64,000 nucleotides of DNA from an uncultured Faecalibacterium sp. (GTDB lineage Bacteria; Bacillota; Clostridia; Oscillospirales; Ruminococcaceae). This document shows, in pieces, positions 10,651-18,489 of the stretch. The DNA lies in NCBI GenBank assembly GCA_937907025.1, contig CALESJ010000026.1, forward strand, positions 62,001-126,000, written 5' to 3'. The first letter of the stretch is position 1. Each line of letters opens with the position of its first letter. Position numbers and translations under genes: made by a program. A model generated the notes under the pieces. It was given only the letters and a program-made list of their open reading frames with translations, was not told the origin of the DNA and searched no databases.

Positions 10651-12021
10651 ATGAACCTGAACACCGAGATCCGGCCTCCGGAACAGGCGCTGTCCCTGCT
10701 GAACAAACTGCAACACGCCGGCTTTGATGCGTATATTGTGGGCGGCTGTGTGCGGGACAGTCTGCTGGGCCGCACGCCCGGCGATTGGGATATCTGCACC
10801 AGCGCCCGCCCCGACGAAATCGAAGCCCTGTTTGCCGGGCAGCGACTGCTGCTGAAGGGCAAAAAGCACGGCACGGTAGCGGTGATTCTGGACGGGAAAA
10901 GCTGGGAGATCACCACCTTCCGGCAGGATGGTCACTACACGGACGGACGGCATCCGGACTGCGTTCGGTTTGTTCCCTGCCTGCGGGAAGATCTGGCCCG
11001 CCGGGATTTTACCGTAAATGCCATGGCCTGGTCCCCGCGGGAAGGTCTGATTGACCTGTTTGGCGGACAACAGGATTTGCAGGCCGGAATTCTGCGCTGT
11101 GTGGGCAACCCTGCCTCCCGCTTTGACGAGGATGCCCTGCGCATTCTGCGGGCTGTACGGTTTGCGGCGCAGCTGGGGTTCCGACTGGACCCGGCCACCG
11201 CCCAAGCTGCCGTACAGGCCCGAATGTCGGTACGTTGTGTATCCGCCGAGCGTATTTTCACCGAGCTGGATCGCCTGCTGGAAGGTTTTGCCGCCGGAAC
11301 GGTCCTGGCCCAATATGGCCGCATTCTGGGCGGTGCTATCCCGGAAATTGAAGCCTGCATCGGCTGTACCCAGCCGGGCCGCTGGCACTGTTACGATGTG
11401 TGGGACCACACCTCCGCCGCCGTAGGTGCTCTGGATACCACCGGCCTGGACGCCCGCAGTGCCCGGGTGCTGCGCTGGGCTGTTCTGCTGCACGATATGG
11501 CCAAACCCCTTTGCCGCACCGTGGATGCGGCTGGTGCCGCTCATTTTCCCGGTCACAACCAACGGGGCGGGCGTTTGGCCCGCCAGATCCTGCAGCGGCT
11601 GCGGGCGCCGGTTTACCTGTGCGATGGTGTCTGCGCCCTGGTGGCGGTCCACGACGGTCCCCTGCCCCAGTCTGATGCCGATATTCTTGAGCAGTTGCAC
11701 CAGCGCGGACCGCTGTTCTGGCAACGGCTTTGCTGCCTGAAACTGGCCGATCTGGCCGCCCACACCAACAATGACGCGGTGGCGCAGCGCTGCCGGGAGG
11801 TCCTGGACTTTTCCCGCCGGATGCAGGTTCTGGCCGACACCGGCTGCTACACGGTTTCCGGTCTGGCCGTAAGCGGCAGCGATCTGATTGCTGCCGGGCT
11901 GACCCCCGGCCCCCTGGTGGGCAACACGCTGGAAGGCCTTTTGCAGGCCGTCATGCACGGCCAACTGCCCAACGAGCGGGAAGCGCTTCTGGAAGCCGTT
12001 CGCAATCGTCAAACTCCATAA
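10651..12021 (+). CDS. cca: CCA tRNA nucleotidyltransferase (bacterial class II, HD domain)
   Basis: Adds or repairs the 3'-CCA end of tRNAs. The nucleotidyltransferase head shows GFDAYIVGGCVRDSLLGRTPGD (about residues 28-48) and the metal pair in GDWDICTSA (DxD). The RRDFTVNAMA and FDEDALRILRAVRFAAQLGF motifs mark the neck region that reads the incoming base. An HD-like motif HDMAKP appears near residue 280. At 456 residues it is longer than the minimal Bacillus enzyme because of this HD domain. AGGAGG lies 9 bases before the ATG. Confidence 0.95.
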   Translation: MNLNTEIRPPEQALSLLNKLQHAGFDAYIVGGCVRDSLLGRTPGDWDICTSARPDEIEALFAGQRLLLKGKKHGTVAVILDGKSWEITTFRQDGHYTDGRHPDCVRFVPCLREDLARRDFTVNAMAWSPREGLIDLFGGQQDLQAGILRCVGNPASRFDEDALRILRAVRFAAQLGFRLDPATAQAAVQARMSVRCVSAERIFTELDRLLEGFAAGTVLAQYGRILGGAIPEIEACIGCTQPGRWHCYDVWDHTSAAVGALDTTGLDARSARVLRWAVLLHDMAKPLCRTVDAAGAAHFPGHNQRGGRLARQILQRLRAPVYLCDGVCALVAVHDGPLPQSDADILEQLHQRGPLFWQRLCCLKLADLAAHTNNDAVAQRCREVLDFSRRMQVLADTGCYTVSGLAVSGSDLIAAGLTPGPLVGNTLEGLLQAVMHGQLPNEREALLEAVRNRQTP

Positions 12022-12025
12022 AAAC

Positions 12026-12069
12026 AAGCCGTCCGCTTCGGAGCGTTCCGAGGCGGGCGGCTTTGTTTA
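12026..12069. terminator. Bidirectional terminator between cca and the glycosyltransferase
   Basis: AAGCCGTCCGC pairs with GCGGGCGGCTT (one G-U), and an inner CGG/CCG helix is also possible. TTGTTT follows on the plus side and GTTTTTA on the minus side. Confidence 0.9.
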
Positions 12070-12079
12070 TACCGTCATA

Positions 12080-13099
12080 TCAGTTGAACTTGAAGATTTT
12101 CTGGGCCACGCGGTATCCCCACAAAGTAACGCGGCGGCCGGCCTTGCCGGGCAGGTTGCACAGACCCGCCACCGACGCCACACAGCGGCGATAAACGCGG
12201 CGGTCGTGCAGTTTGAGGAACTGCCACAATTCTTTTTTCTTGGTCAGGGCTTCAGCACTGCCGTCCATGGTCAGGAAGACGCTGGAAATGGTCATCATCA
12301 TGGACAGATAGTTGAACATGTAAGCACGCAGCTTCTTCTGTTCCGGGGGCAGCGCGTACAGGTCCACCGCGGTGATCATCAGCTTGGTGACGCGCACCTG
12401 CTGGTCCACCCGCTTGACCATGACCTTTTCATTGACGCTCTGGTCCTCGCGGCCGATAAAATACCGGTACAGGTCCAGGTCCATGTAATACAGGCTGCGG
12501 CAGCTGGGCAGCGGCAGATACACAAAGACGTTATCCACATAGAACGTATGCTTGGGCAGGCGCAGACCACAGTCCCGCAGGACCTGCGTGCGGTAGATGA
12601 CCGAATGCATCAGAATGTTCTGGCTCTGGGGGAAATGTCCGATGTCCTGCCAGGTAAAAATCTTATCCTGGGGCAAAATCCCGGTGTACCGCACGGTGTG
12701 GTGGGTGTTGTCCACGGTATGCTCATACACATAATTGCACAGCAGCAGATCCACCGGCTGGGGCATGGCCGCAAACTCCCGCAGCTTGGCCATGACCTTC
12801 TGCAGAGCGTCTCCGTCCAGCCAGTCGTCCGAGTCCACGACCTTGAAATACAGGCCGTTGGCGTTGCGGATGCCCTGGTTGACGCCCTCACCATGACCGC
12901 CGTTCTCCTGATGGATCACGCGGATGATGGAGGGGTACTTCTCGGCCCAGGCGTCCGCAATGGCGCCGGTTTCGTCCTTGGAACCATCATCCACCAGGAT
13001 GATCTCGGCATCTTCCCCTGCGGGCAGCAGAGTCTTGATGCAGCGGTCCATATAAGCGGCCGAGTTGTAGCAAGGCACGGTAAAGGTGATCAGTTTCAT
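12080..13099 (-). CDS. Family 2 glycosyltransferase
   Basis: A GT-A fold enzyme that transfers a sugar from a nucleotide sugar. The N-terminus MKLITFTVPCYNSAAYMDR begins directly with the nucleotide-binding strand. The motifs IILVDDGSKDETG (about 36-48) and FKVVDSDDWLDGDAL (about 86-100, the DxD metal site) are intact. The C-terminal 150 residues are helical with no convincing membrane span, so it probably acts at the membrane surface. The start at 13099 has a GAGGAG 7 bases upstream and overlaps the stop of the HAD gene (ATGA). Acceptor and donor are unknown; teichoic acid or capsule synthesis is a reasonable guess. Confidence 0.9.
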   Translation of the reverse strand: MKLITFTVPCYNSAAYMDRCIKTLLPAGEDAEIILVDDGSKDETGAIADAWAEKYPSIIRVIHQENGGHGEGVNQGIRNANGLYFKVVDSDDWLDGDALQKVMAKLREFAAMPQPVDLLLCNYVYEHTVDNTHHTVRYTGILPQDKIFTWQDIGHFPQSQNILMHSVIYRTQVLRDCGLRLPKHTFYVDNVFVYLPLPSCRSLYYMDLDLYRYFIGREDQSVNEKVMVKRVDQQVRVTKLMITAVDLYALPPEQKKLRAYMFNYLSMMMTISSVFLTMDGSAEALTKKKELWQFLKLHDRRVYRRCVASVAGLCNLPGKAGRRVTLWGYRVAQKIFKFN

Positions 13100-13776
13100 G
13101 ATGACTTCTCCTCTTCGGTTAGGTTTTGTGCCAGCCAGTCGGGCCAGCGTTCGCACAGGCTGTCGGCCTTCTGCCGCAATTCCGGCCAGGCATCCGCAGT
13201 GTAGGTATCCCACACAGCCACCGTATACAGGCCCAGTTTTTTGGCCGTAGCCAGCGCCGTGGGGGAATCTTCAAACACCATGACCTGTGCAGGGTCGGGG
13301 CCACCGAATGCCTGCAGGGCACGCAGATAGACTTCCGGGTCCTGCTTGCCCCTGGGCGTTTGACAGGAAAGAGTAAATTCAAACCGGTCCAGTACCCCCA
13401 GATGCTCCAGAGCTGCATCCACCAGCGGTTTGTCGGTGCCGGAGGCCACACACATCCGTACGCCTTTGGCCCGCAGGGCATCCACCACATCCATGGCACC
13501 GGGTTTCAGGGTGGCCTCGGTGATGTAGGCGCGGCGGGCTTCGGCACGGATACAGTCGGCAGCTTCCTGTGCCGTGACCGGCAGATGATAGCGCTGCACA
13601 TAGTACTGCGCGGTCCCTTCAATGGTCATGGAAACCGTGTCGTTCCGGTCCTGCGGCGTCAGTTTCAGCCCCCAGCGGGACAGCACCCTTTCCCCTACCA
13701 GATCCCACATACCGGTAGAGTCCAGCAGGGTACCATCCATATCAAAAATCGCATACGGCCGCCATGGCACAGGCAT
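13096..13776 (-). CDS. HAD-superfamily hydrolase (beta-phosphoglucomutase-like)
   Basis: A 226-residue phosphatase or mutase. Motif I FDMDGTLLDS (about residues 10-19) has both catalytic aspartates, motif II is CVASGTDK, the motif III lysine lies in TPRGKQDPEVYL, and motif IV is VFEDSPTAL. The helical cap between motifs I and II marks subclass IA, as in beta-phosphoglucomutase and phosphoglycolate phosphatase. A GTG at 13770 is better spaced from AAAGGGGA than the ATG at 13776, so either may be used. It is translationally coupled to the glycosyltransferase gene. The substrate is not predictable. Confidence 0.9.
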   Translation of the reverse strand: MPVPWRPYAIFDMDGTLLDSTGMWDLVGERVLSRWGLKLTPQDRNDTVSMTIEGTAQYYVQRYHLPVTAQEAADCIRAEARRAYITEATLKPGAMDVVDALRAKGVRMCVASGTDKPLVDAALEHLGVLDRFEFTLSCQTPRGKQDPEVYLRALQAFGGPDPAQVMVFEDSPTALATAKKLGLYTVAVWDTYTADAWPELRQKADSLCERWPDWLAQNLTEEEKSS

Positions 13777-13821
13777 TTCCCCTTTCGTTGGTATACTTAT
13801 ATAGCATACCTTTTTTTGCGC

Positions 13822-13862
13822 AAAAAAACAAGACCGGCCAACGCTTTTTGCGTCGACCGGCC
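13822..13862 (-). terminator. Terminator of the 44-residue gene
   Basis: Read on the minus strand, a 13-bp stem with three G-U pairs closes on AAAAA and is followed by TTGTTTTTTT. It lies 13 bases past the stop of the small gene. The opposite-strand reading has A-C mismatches, so it is directional. Confidence 0.85.
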
Positions 13863-13875
13863 CTGCGACATGTGT

Positions 13876-14010
13876 TTAGAAGTCGGTATGCTGGTAATCA
13901 TGCACGCCGGACGGGATCACGTCGTTGTACACATCCTCCGGCAGACCGAAATCCTCGCCGCGCTGAATGATACCGCGCATCCATGTCGTAATCTTATGCA
14001 GGCTCAACAT
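13876..14010 (-). CDS. Small protein, 44 residues, unknown
   Basis: I do not recognise this protein, but the gene looks genuine. A textbook promoter (14083-14111), an AAAGGGGA ribosome site 5 bases before the ATG, and a terminator 13 bases after the stop frame an ORF of just 44 codons. The product starts MLSLHKITTWMRGIIQRGED, a possible amphipathic helix with basic residues, and ends in an acidic, aromatic stretch (PEDVYNDVIPSGVHDYQHTDF in two parts). There is no signal peptide or cysteine. The high-quality signals suggest strong expression. A role as a small regulator or membrane-surface peptide is only a guess. Confidence 0.7.
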   Translation of the reverse strand: MLSLHKITTWMRGIIQRGEDFGLPEDVYNDVIPSGVHDYQHTDF

Positions 14011-14082
14011 AGCGATCCCCTTTCTGTAGATGGGCGGGAAGCCGCTGCTTGCGGGTGGCTGCTTCCCTCTCTTTGCATCTAT

Positions 14083-14111
14083 AGTATACACGGGAGTGTG
14101 CGCTTTTGCAA
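14083..14111 (-). promoter_or_regulatory. Promoter of the 44-residue gene
   Basis: On the minus strand TTGCAA (14106-14111) and TATACT (14083-14088) stand 17 bases apart. The transcript would have a leader of about 65 bases with a GGGAAGC/GCTTCCC-type hairpin. Confidence 0.85.
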
Positions 14112-14199
14112 CCTACAATTTGTACAAACTTACAAAAATTATTTGGATATTTTCAACATTTCCGTTGTTTTGTACACATTGCGTCCACGGTTGTACGCC

Positions 14200-14313
14200 T
14201 TACGCGCACAGTTCGCGCCAGGCCTCTTCCATCGTGTCGGCAGAGAAAAGGAACTCTCCCTGCGCGGAATACACCTCAATGTGGCCGTTGACATTCTTGA
14301 AACTGGTGGTCAT
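14200..14313 (-). CDS. Small protein, 37 residues, unknown
   Basis: A 37-codon ORF beginning MTTSFKNVNGHIEVYSAQGE and ending in DTMEEAWRELCA in the second half. It looks like one beta-hairpin (HIEVYSA, EFLFSAD) plus a short helix, and its codon use resembles that of its neighbours. A TATAAT lies about 40 bases upstream (14349-14354 on the minus strand), but the ribosome site is weak (AAAGG at about 15 bases, or GGCGG at 5). I have the impression of similar tiny proteins in related gut Clostridia but cannot name a family. The next gene on this strand is the 44-residue one, reached across a ~190-base AT-rich gap. Confidence 0.5.
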   Translation of the reverse strand: MTTSFKNVNGHIEVYSAQGEFLFSADTMEEAWRELCA

Positions 14314-14368
14314 GGAACCCGCCTGCCTTTCTTTTGTTTCTGTCTTTATTATACAGAAGCAAAAGGGA

Positions 14369-14425
14369 CATAAAGCGGACTTTCGCCCGTTTTACCGGCA
14401 AGTCTAGTCCCATTAAGCGGACTTT
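14369..14425. repeat. Direct repeat of 15 bp, two copies
   Basis: CATAAAGCGGACTTT (14369-14383) recurs as CATTAAGCGGACTTT (14411-14425), one mismatch apart. The second copy covers the stop codon and last codons of the CmpB-like gene; the first lies in the promoter region of the 37-residue gene. It looks like a local duplication. Confidence 0.7.
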
Positions 14426-14817
14426 TTCAGCAACAGGCAGCGCAGCGTGCGCAATCCGCCCAACAGCCAGAAACACAGCAAAAACCACAACAAGCTATAC
14501 TTCGGGCAAATCAGTCCGGCTACATTTCCCCACTCGGCACTGTAATCCCACACATGCAGGCGCAGCAGGTAGGTACACACCACCCCAAAAGCCAGTTCCA
14601 CCCCGGATACCCCCGCCGCTGCCAGTAGTGCTGCGGCAGGCAATGGACAGCGGAACCGGTCATCGAACCAGCGCAGCAGGCACAGGCACACGCCCCCGGC
14701 AAAAAACATGGTCCAATGGGTGGTGCCGCGCCAGGCCATCTCCAACCCCAGATAGGCTGTGCCGCCCAGCAGGAACAGTGCGGCTGCCTCCCAGCGGCAG
14801 CCACGGACCAGCAACAT
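14413..14817 (-). CDS. Putative ABC-transporter type IV / CmpB-like membrane protein
   Basis: A 134-residue integral membrane protein with four hydrophobic segments. The signature of PF06541 is visible: a helix with LEMAWRGTTHWTMFFAGGVC (about 28-47) and, nearer the C-terminus, RLHVWDYSAEWGNVAGLICPKYSLLW in two adjacent parts, where WDYS and the glycine-Ile-Cys segment are the most conserved. The biochemical role of the family is not established. The start at 14817 has AAGGGGG 6 bases upstream; the longer upstream reading lacks a ribosome site. It may share a transcript with pncB, whose stop is 91 bases upstream, although repeats in the gap may end that transcript. Confidence 0.8.
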   Translation of the reverse strand: MLLVRGCRWEAAALFLLGGTAYLGLEMAWRGTTHWTMFFAGGVCLCLLRWFDDRFRCPLPAAALLAAAGVSGVELAFGVVCTYLLRLHVWDYSAEWGNVAGLICPKYSLLWFLLCFWLLGGLRTLRCLLLKKSA

Positions 14818-14876
14818 AAAAAGCCCCCTTCCCCGGCAGAATTCTTTGCAAGAGTAGTCTGTGCAGGGAGAGTGGC

Positions 14877-14898
14877 TTGTAATCACTTTGTAACCACT
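14877..14898. repeat. Tandem 11-bp repeat
   Basis: TTGTAATCACT is followed directly by TTGTAACCACT. The pair sits between pncB and the CmpB-like gene, and CCACT at its right end can pair with AGTGG at 14871-14875. It may be a weak operator or processing site. Confidence 0.5.
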
Positions 14899-14908
14899 TT
14901 TTGTGTTT

Positions 14909-16354
14909 TTACTTGGACAGCCGCTTGAGCAGTTCGCTGCGGGTGTCCCACAGCTTCTGGCTCAGGTCCACATAATAGCGGTGGGGGTTTTCAAACCGTT
15001 TGACTTCGTCCCACAGGGTGTTGATCTGGGCCTTGCAGAACTTGCGGATGTCGTCCAGGCTGGGGCTGTTGTACACGCGCTCACCGTTGACGTAAATGGG
15101 AGTGGACAGGCAGCGGGCGGTGCAGTTGACGTAGGTGCGTTCCTTCCAGGTTTCCACCGGATCAAACAGGGTGATGCCGTGCTTGGTTTCCACCTGCTCG
15201 TCAGCCACCGTGATCAGGTCCGCCATAGCCTTGTTGTCCTCGTCGTAGATACGCCAGACTTTCTTCAGGCAAGGAATGGTGGTCTTTTCTGCCGTTTCGC
15301 TGAGTTTCATCTTGGGAATGTAGCTGCCATCATCGGCCTTGACGGCAGCCAGCTTGTACACGCCGCCGAAAACAGGGTTGCTCTTGGCGGTTATCATGTT
15401 TTCGCCAATGCCGAAGCTGTCCACCCGGGCGCCCTGCAGGATCAGGTCACGCACCAGGTACTCGTCCAGGCTGTTGGAGGCACAGATGGTGCAGTCAGGA
15501 TAGCCGGCTTCATCCAACATGCGGCGGGCTTTCTTGGACAGGTAGGCAATATCGCCGGAGTCTATGCGCACACCTTTGGGGCGCTTGCCCATGGGTTTGA
15601 GGACCTCGTCAAACACCTTGATGGCATCGGGAATGCCGTGGCGCAGAACATTGTATGTATCCACCAGCAGGACGCAGGCGTCCGGATACATTTCGGCGTA
15701 CTTCTTGAAGGCATCATACTCAGTGGGAAACATCTGCACCCAGGAATGGGCCATGGTGCCGGACGCAGGAATGCCGAAGTCCCGGGCCGCCATGACGCAG
15801 CTGGTGGAGCCGCAGCCGCCGATATAAGCCGCACGGGCGCCAAAATAGGCAGCGTCGTAGCCCTGGGCACGGCGGGCGCCGAATTCCATCACCGGACGCC
15901 CCGCAGCAGCACGCACGATGCGGCTGGCTTTGGTGGCGATCAGGCACTGATGGTTGAAGGTGACCAGAAGAAGGGTTTCCAGCAGCTGGCATTCGATGGC
16001 CGGGCCTTCCACTGTGACGATGGGTTCCTGGGGAAAGATGGGCACGCCTTCTTCAATGGCCCAGATGTTGCAATGGAGCTTGAAGTTGGCCAGATATTCC
16101 AGAAAATCTTCCCGGAACATGTTGGTCGACCGCAGATAGTCGATGTCCTCCTCGGTAAACTTCAGATGATCCACGGCGTCGATGAACTGCTGCAGGCCCG
16201 CCATAATGGCGTAGCCGCCGCCGTCCGGAACGCGGCGGAAAAACATATCAAACACCGCGATCTTGTCCTTATACCCCTCGTCGAAGTATCCGGCGGACAT
16301 GGTCAGTTCGTAAAAGTCGGTCATGGTGGTCAGGTTGCGCTTGATGTCCAGCAT
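14909..16354 (-). CDS. pncB: Nicotinate phosphoribosyltransferase
   Basis: Joins nicotinate and PRPP to form nicotinate mononucleotide in NAD salvage, with ATP hydrolysis. The 481-residue product has the substrate loop TDFYELTMSAGYFDEG near residue 14, the EFGARRAQGYDAA motif (about 160-172), HSWVQMFPTEYDAF, VDTYNVLRHGIPDAI and VRIDSGDIAYLSKKAR, all diagnostic of the family, and GIGENMITAKSNPVFGGVYK for PRPP binding. The ATG at 16354 is chosen because AAGGAAGG stands 8 bases upstream. The neighbouring PRPP synthetase gene (20035-21198) makes its co-substrate. Confidence 0.96.
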   Translation of the reverse strand: MLDIKRNLTTMTDFYELTMSAGYFDEGYKDKIAVFDMFFRRVPDGGGYAIMAGLQQFIDAVDHLKFTEEDIDYLRSTNMFREDFLEYLANFKLHCNIWAIEEGVPIFPQEPIVTVEGPAIECQLLETLLLVTFNHQCLIATKASRIVRAAAGRPVMEFGARRAQGYDAAYFGARAAYIGGCGSTSCVMAARDFGIPASGTMAHSWVQMFPTEYDAFKKYAEMYPDACVLLVDTYNVLRHGIPDAIKVFDEVLKPMGKRPKGVRIDSGDIAYLSKKARRMLDEAGYPDCTICASNSLDEYLVRDLILQGARVDSFGIGENMITAKSNPVFGGVYKLAAVKADDGSYIPKMKLSETAEKTTIPCLKKVWRIYDEDNKAMADLITVADEQVETKHGITLFDPVETWKERTYVNCTARCLSTPIYVNGERVYNSPSLDDIRKFCKAQINTLWDEVKRFENPHRYYVDLSQKLWDTRSELLKRLSK

Positions 16355-16395
16355 GGTGTTTTCCTTCCTTTCGGTCAATAGGGTCCATATTGACG

Positions 16396-16415
16396 CAAAG
16401 CCGCAAAAGGCGGCT
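16396..16415 (-). terminator. Hairpin after the YnbB-family gene
   Basis: AGCCGC(C) and GCGGCT pair around TTTT on the minus strand, followed by TTGCG rather than a full T run. It may reduce read-through from the YnbB-type gene into pncB. Confidence 0.45.
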
Positions 16416-16426
16416 GTACTACAAGG

Positions 16427-17686
16427 TCAGGCAAAAAAGGCGTTCTGCACGGCGCACAGCACCGCGGCGCGGGCGGCGGTAAAGTTCACGCCGCCCTGCA
16501 AATAGCAGGTGTAGGGCTCGCGCAGAGGTCCGTCGCAGGAAAGTTCGATGGTACTGCCTTCGGTAAAACTGCCGGAGGCCATGATAACTTTATCCGTATA
16601 CCCGGGCTCGTCGGCCGGTTCGGGGGCAGCGATGCTGTCGATGGGACTGCCCTGTTGGATGCCGGTGCAGAAGCCCTGCAAGGCCGCTGCGCTGCCGGAA
16701 TCAAAGCAGGTCACGATGTCGTTATGGTCGGCGGTGTAGCAGGGCACCGGCTTGACGCCTGCCAGCTCCAGCAGGCACTGGGCGTAGATGGCGGTCTTCA
16801 GGGCCTCGCACACCACACCGGGAGCATAATAGAAGCCCAGGAAGGTATCCCGCAGGCTGTCTTGGGTGCAGCCCAGCTCGGCACCGATGCCGGGGGCGGT
16901 GAAGCGGTGGCTGACCTTTTCCACCAGGTCGGCCCGGCCGGCGATATAGCCGCCGGTGGGCGTAATGCCGCCGCCGGGGTTCTTGATGAAGCTGCCGGCG
17001 ATGAGATCGGCGCCCACTTCCAGGGGTTCCTGCTTCTGGGTGAATTCCCCGTAGCAGTTGTCCACAAAAATCACAGCGTTGGGATTGGCCTTGCGGGCGA
17101 TTTCGGCCACTTTCCGGATGGTGGCCAGGTCAAAGGCATTGCGCTGGGTATATCCCCGGCTGCGCTGGATATGCACCACCGTGGCGTTCTTGGCCTGACG
17201 GGCAATCGCATCGTAATCAGGGGTAAAGTCGGGTTTGAGCGGACATTCGTCGTACAGCACGCCGAATTCCCGCAGGGTGCCGCAGCCCTTGCCGGCCTCG
17301 CCGATGCCGATGACACCTTCCAGGGTGTCATACGGGCGGCCGGTGGCGGCCAGCAGGGTATCACCGGGGCGCAGCAGGCCGAAGAGTGCCACCGCCAGGG
17401 TGTGGGTGCCGCTCATGAACTGCGGACGCACCAGGGCAGCCTCTGCCCCCATGCAGCGGGCAAAGACTTCTTCCAGCTTGTTGCGGCTGTCATCCCAGAC
17501 GCCGTAGCCGGAAGATCCCCAGAAATGGCGGGCTTCCACGCCGCAGCCGGTAAAGGCCTTGAGCATTTTCAGCTGGTTATAATCGCGGATTTCCTCCACA
17601 TGGGCAAACTGGTCCTTGCAAAGTTCCAGAGCCTTTTTGTCCAGAGCCAGGACTTCCGGTTTCAGGTCAAAAAATTGTTCGATCAT
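16427..17686 (-). CDS. Methionine gamma-lyase-family PLP enzyme (YnbB-like)
   Basis: A 419-residue fold-type I PLP enzyme of PF06838, annotated in Bacillus as YnbB or an aluminium-resistance protein; its physiological reaction is not firmly known. ARHFWGSSGYGVWDDSRN (about 53-70) and ALVRPQFMSGTHTL are family hallmarks. VIFVDNCYGEF carries the aspartate that holds the pyridine nitrogen, and AGSFIKNPGGG the Schiff-base lysine. An AAGGAAC lies 9 bases before the ATG. The start overlaps the stop of the GNAT gene by four bases (ATGA). Confidence 0.9.
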   Translation of the reverse strand: MIEQFFDLKPEVLALDKKALELCKDQFAHVEEIRDYNQLKMLKAFTGCGVEARHFWGSSGYGVWDDSRNKLEEVFARCMGAEAALVRPQFMSGTHTLAVALFGLLRPGDTLLAATGRPYDTLEGVIGIGEAGKGCGTLREFGVLYDECPLKPDFTPDYDAIARQAKNATVVHIQRSRGYTQRNAFDLATIRKVAEIARKANPNAVIFVDNCYGEFTQKQEPLEVGADLIAGSFIKNPGGGITPTGGYIAGRADLVEKVSHRFTAPGIGAELGCTQDSLRDTFLGFYYAPGVVCEALKTAIYAQCLLELAGVKPVPCYTADHNDIVTCFDSGSAAALQGFCTGIQQGSPIDSIAAPEPADEPGYTDKVIMASGSFTEGSTIELSCDGPLREPYTCYLQGGVNFTAARAAVLCAVQNAFFA

Positions 17687-18474
17687 TGGTTTTCTGTTCC
17701 TTCGTTGTTGTCTTGTGGGGGCAGGAGGTACTGGCCGTAGGTCAGGGTATGGACAAAGCCCAGCCGGTCATAAAAATGGCGGCGCTTATCCTCACACAGA
17801 AAGGTCACAGTGTACCCCTCGGCAGCCAATTCGTTGGCCAGCGTCACGATCAGGTGTCCGCCGATGCCCTGCCCGCGCAGGTCGGCCCGGGTTTCCCCTG
17901 CCGCCATGTAGGCTTCCCCATTGCAGATGGCGTAAGCACCCACGGTGCAGATCATCTCCCCTGCCCCGTCCCGCACGGCCAGCACCCGGGCATAGCCATG
18001 ATTGAGGGCCGTGCAGGATTCCGAGTAAAAAGTTTCCTGCCGTTCAGGCTCCCCCGGAAAGAGTTCGGCGCTGATGACCTGCATGGACGGGCTGCGGTCA
18101 ATACGCAGTCCCGGCAGCAGCGGCGGCACCGGCAGGCATGCGCCGGGGGCCAGAGTATACAGGTACAGGTTCCGGCGCAGAGGCCAGGTTTCGGGCGGCT
18201 GCACATTCATAGTCAGCCGTTCCACCCCGGCAAAGCGCAGAAACAGGGACAACTCTTCCCATTCCGGTTGTTCGGTCCCGTTGCAGCACAGCTGGGCTGA
18301 ACGCCCGCTCAGGGCCAATGCCCCGCCGGGCATCGTAAACAGCCGGGTAGGTGCACCGGGGTTGCCGGTCCAGAGAGCAGCATCCCGGCCCAGCAGCGCC
18401 CGAAAATAGGGCTTGCCGGCCACCGTTTGCAGCAGTGTCTGTTTGCCGACCGCATCGGATACAGCCTGAATCAC
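17683..18474 (-). CDS. GNAT-family N-acetyltransferase
   Basis: A 263-residue protein with a C-terminal GNAT domain: strand YMAAGETRADLRGQGIGGHL (about 190-209) contains the acetyl-CoA pyrophosphate loop R-x-x-G-x-G/A, followed by FLCEDKRRHFYDRLGFV. The N-terminal ~120 residues are unassigned and rich in Leu and Pro. The start is GTG at 18474, with AGGAGG 8 bases upstream. It is coupled by overlap to the PLP-enzyme gene and lies 15 bases behind murD, so murD, this gene and the next may form one operon. The acetyl acceptor is unknown. Confidence 0.85.
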   Translation of the reverse strand: MIQAVSDAVGKQTLLQTVAGKPYFRALLGRDAALWTGNPGAPTRLFTMPGGALALSGRSAQLCCNGTEQPEWEELSLFLRFAGVERLTMNVQPPETWPLRRNLYLYTLAPGACLPVPPLLPGLRIDRSPSMQVISAELFPGEPERQETFYSESCTALNHGYARVLAVRDGAGEMICTVGAYAICNGEAYMAAGETRADLRGQGIGGHLIVTLANELAAEGYTVTFLCEDKRRHFYDRLGFVHTLTYGQYLLPPQDNNEGTENQ

Positions 18475-18489
18475 GCAGTGGTCCTCCTG

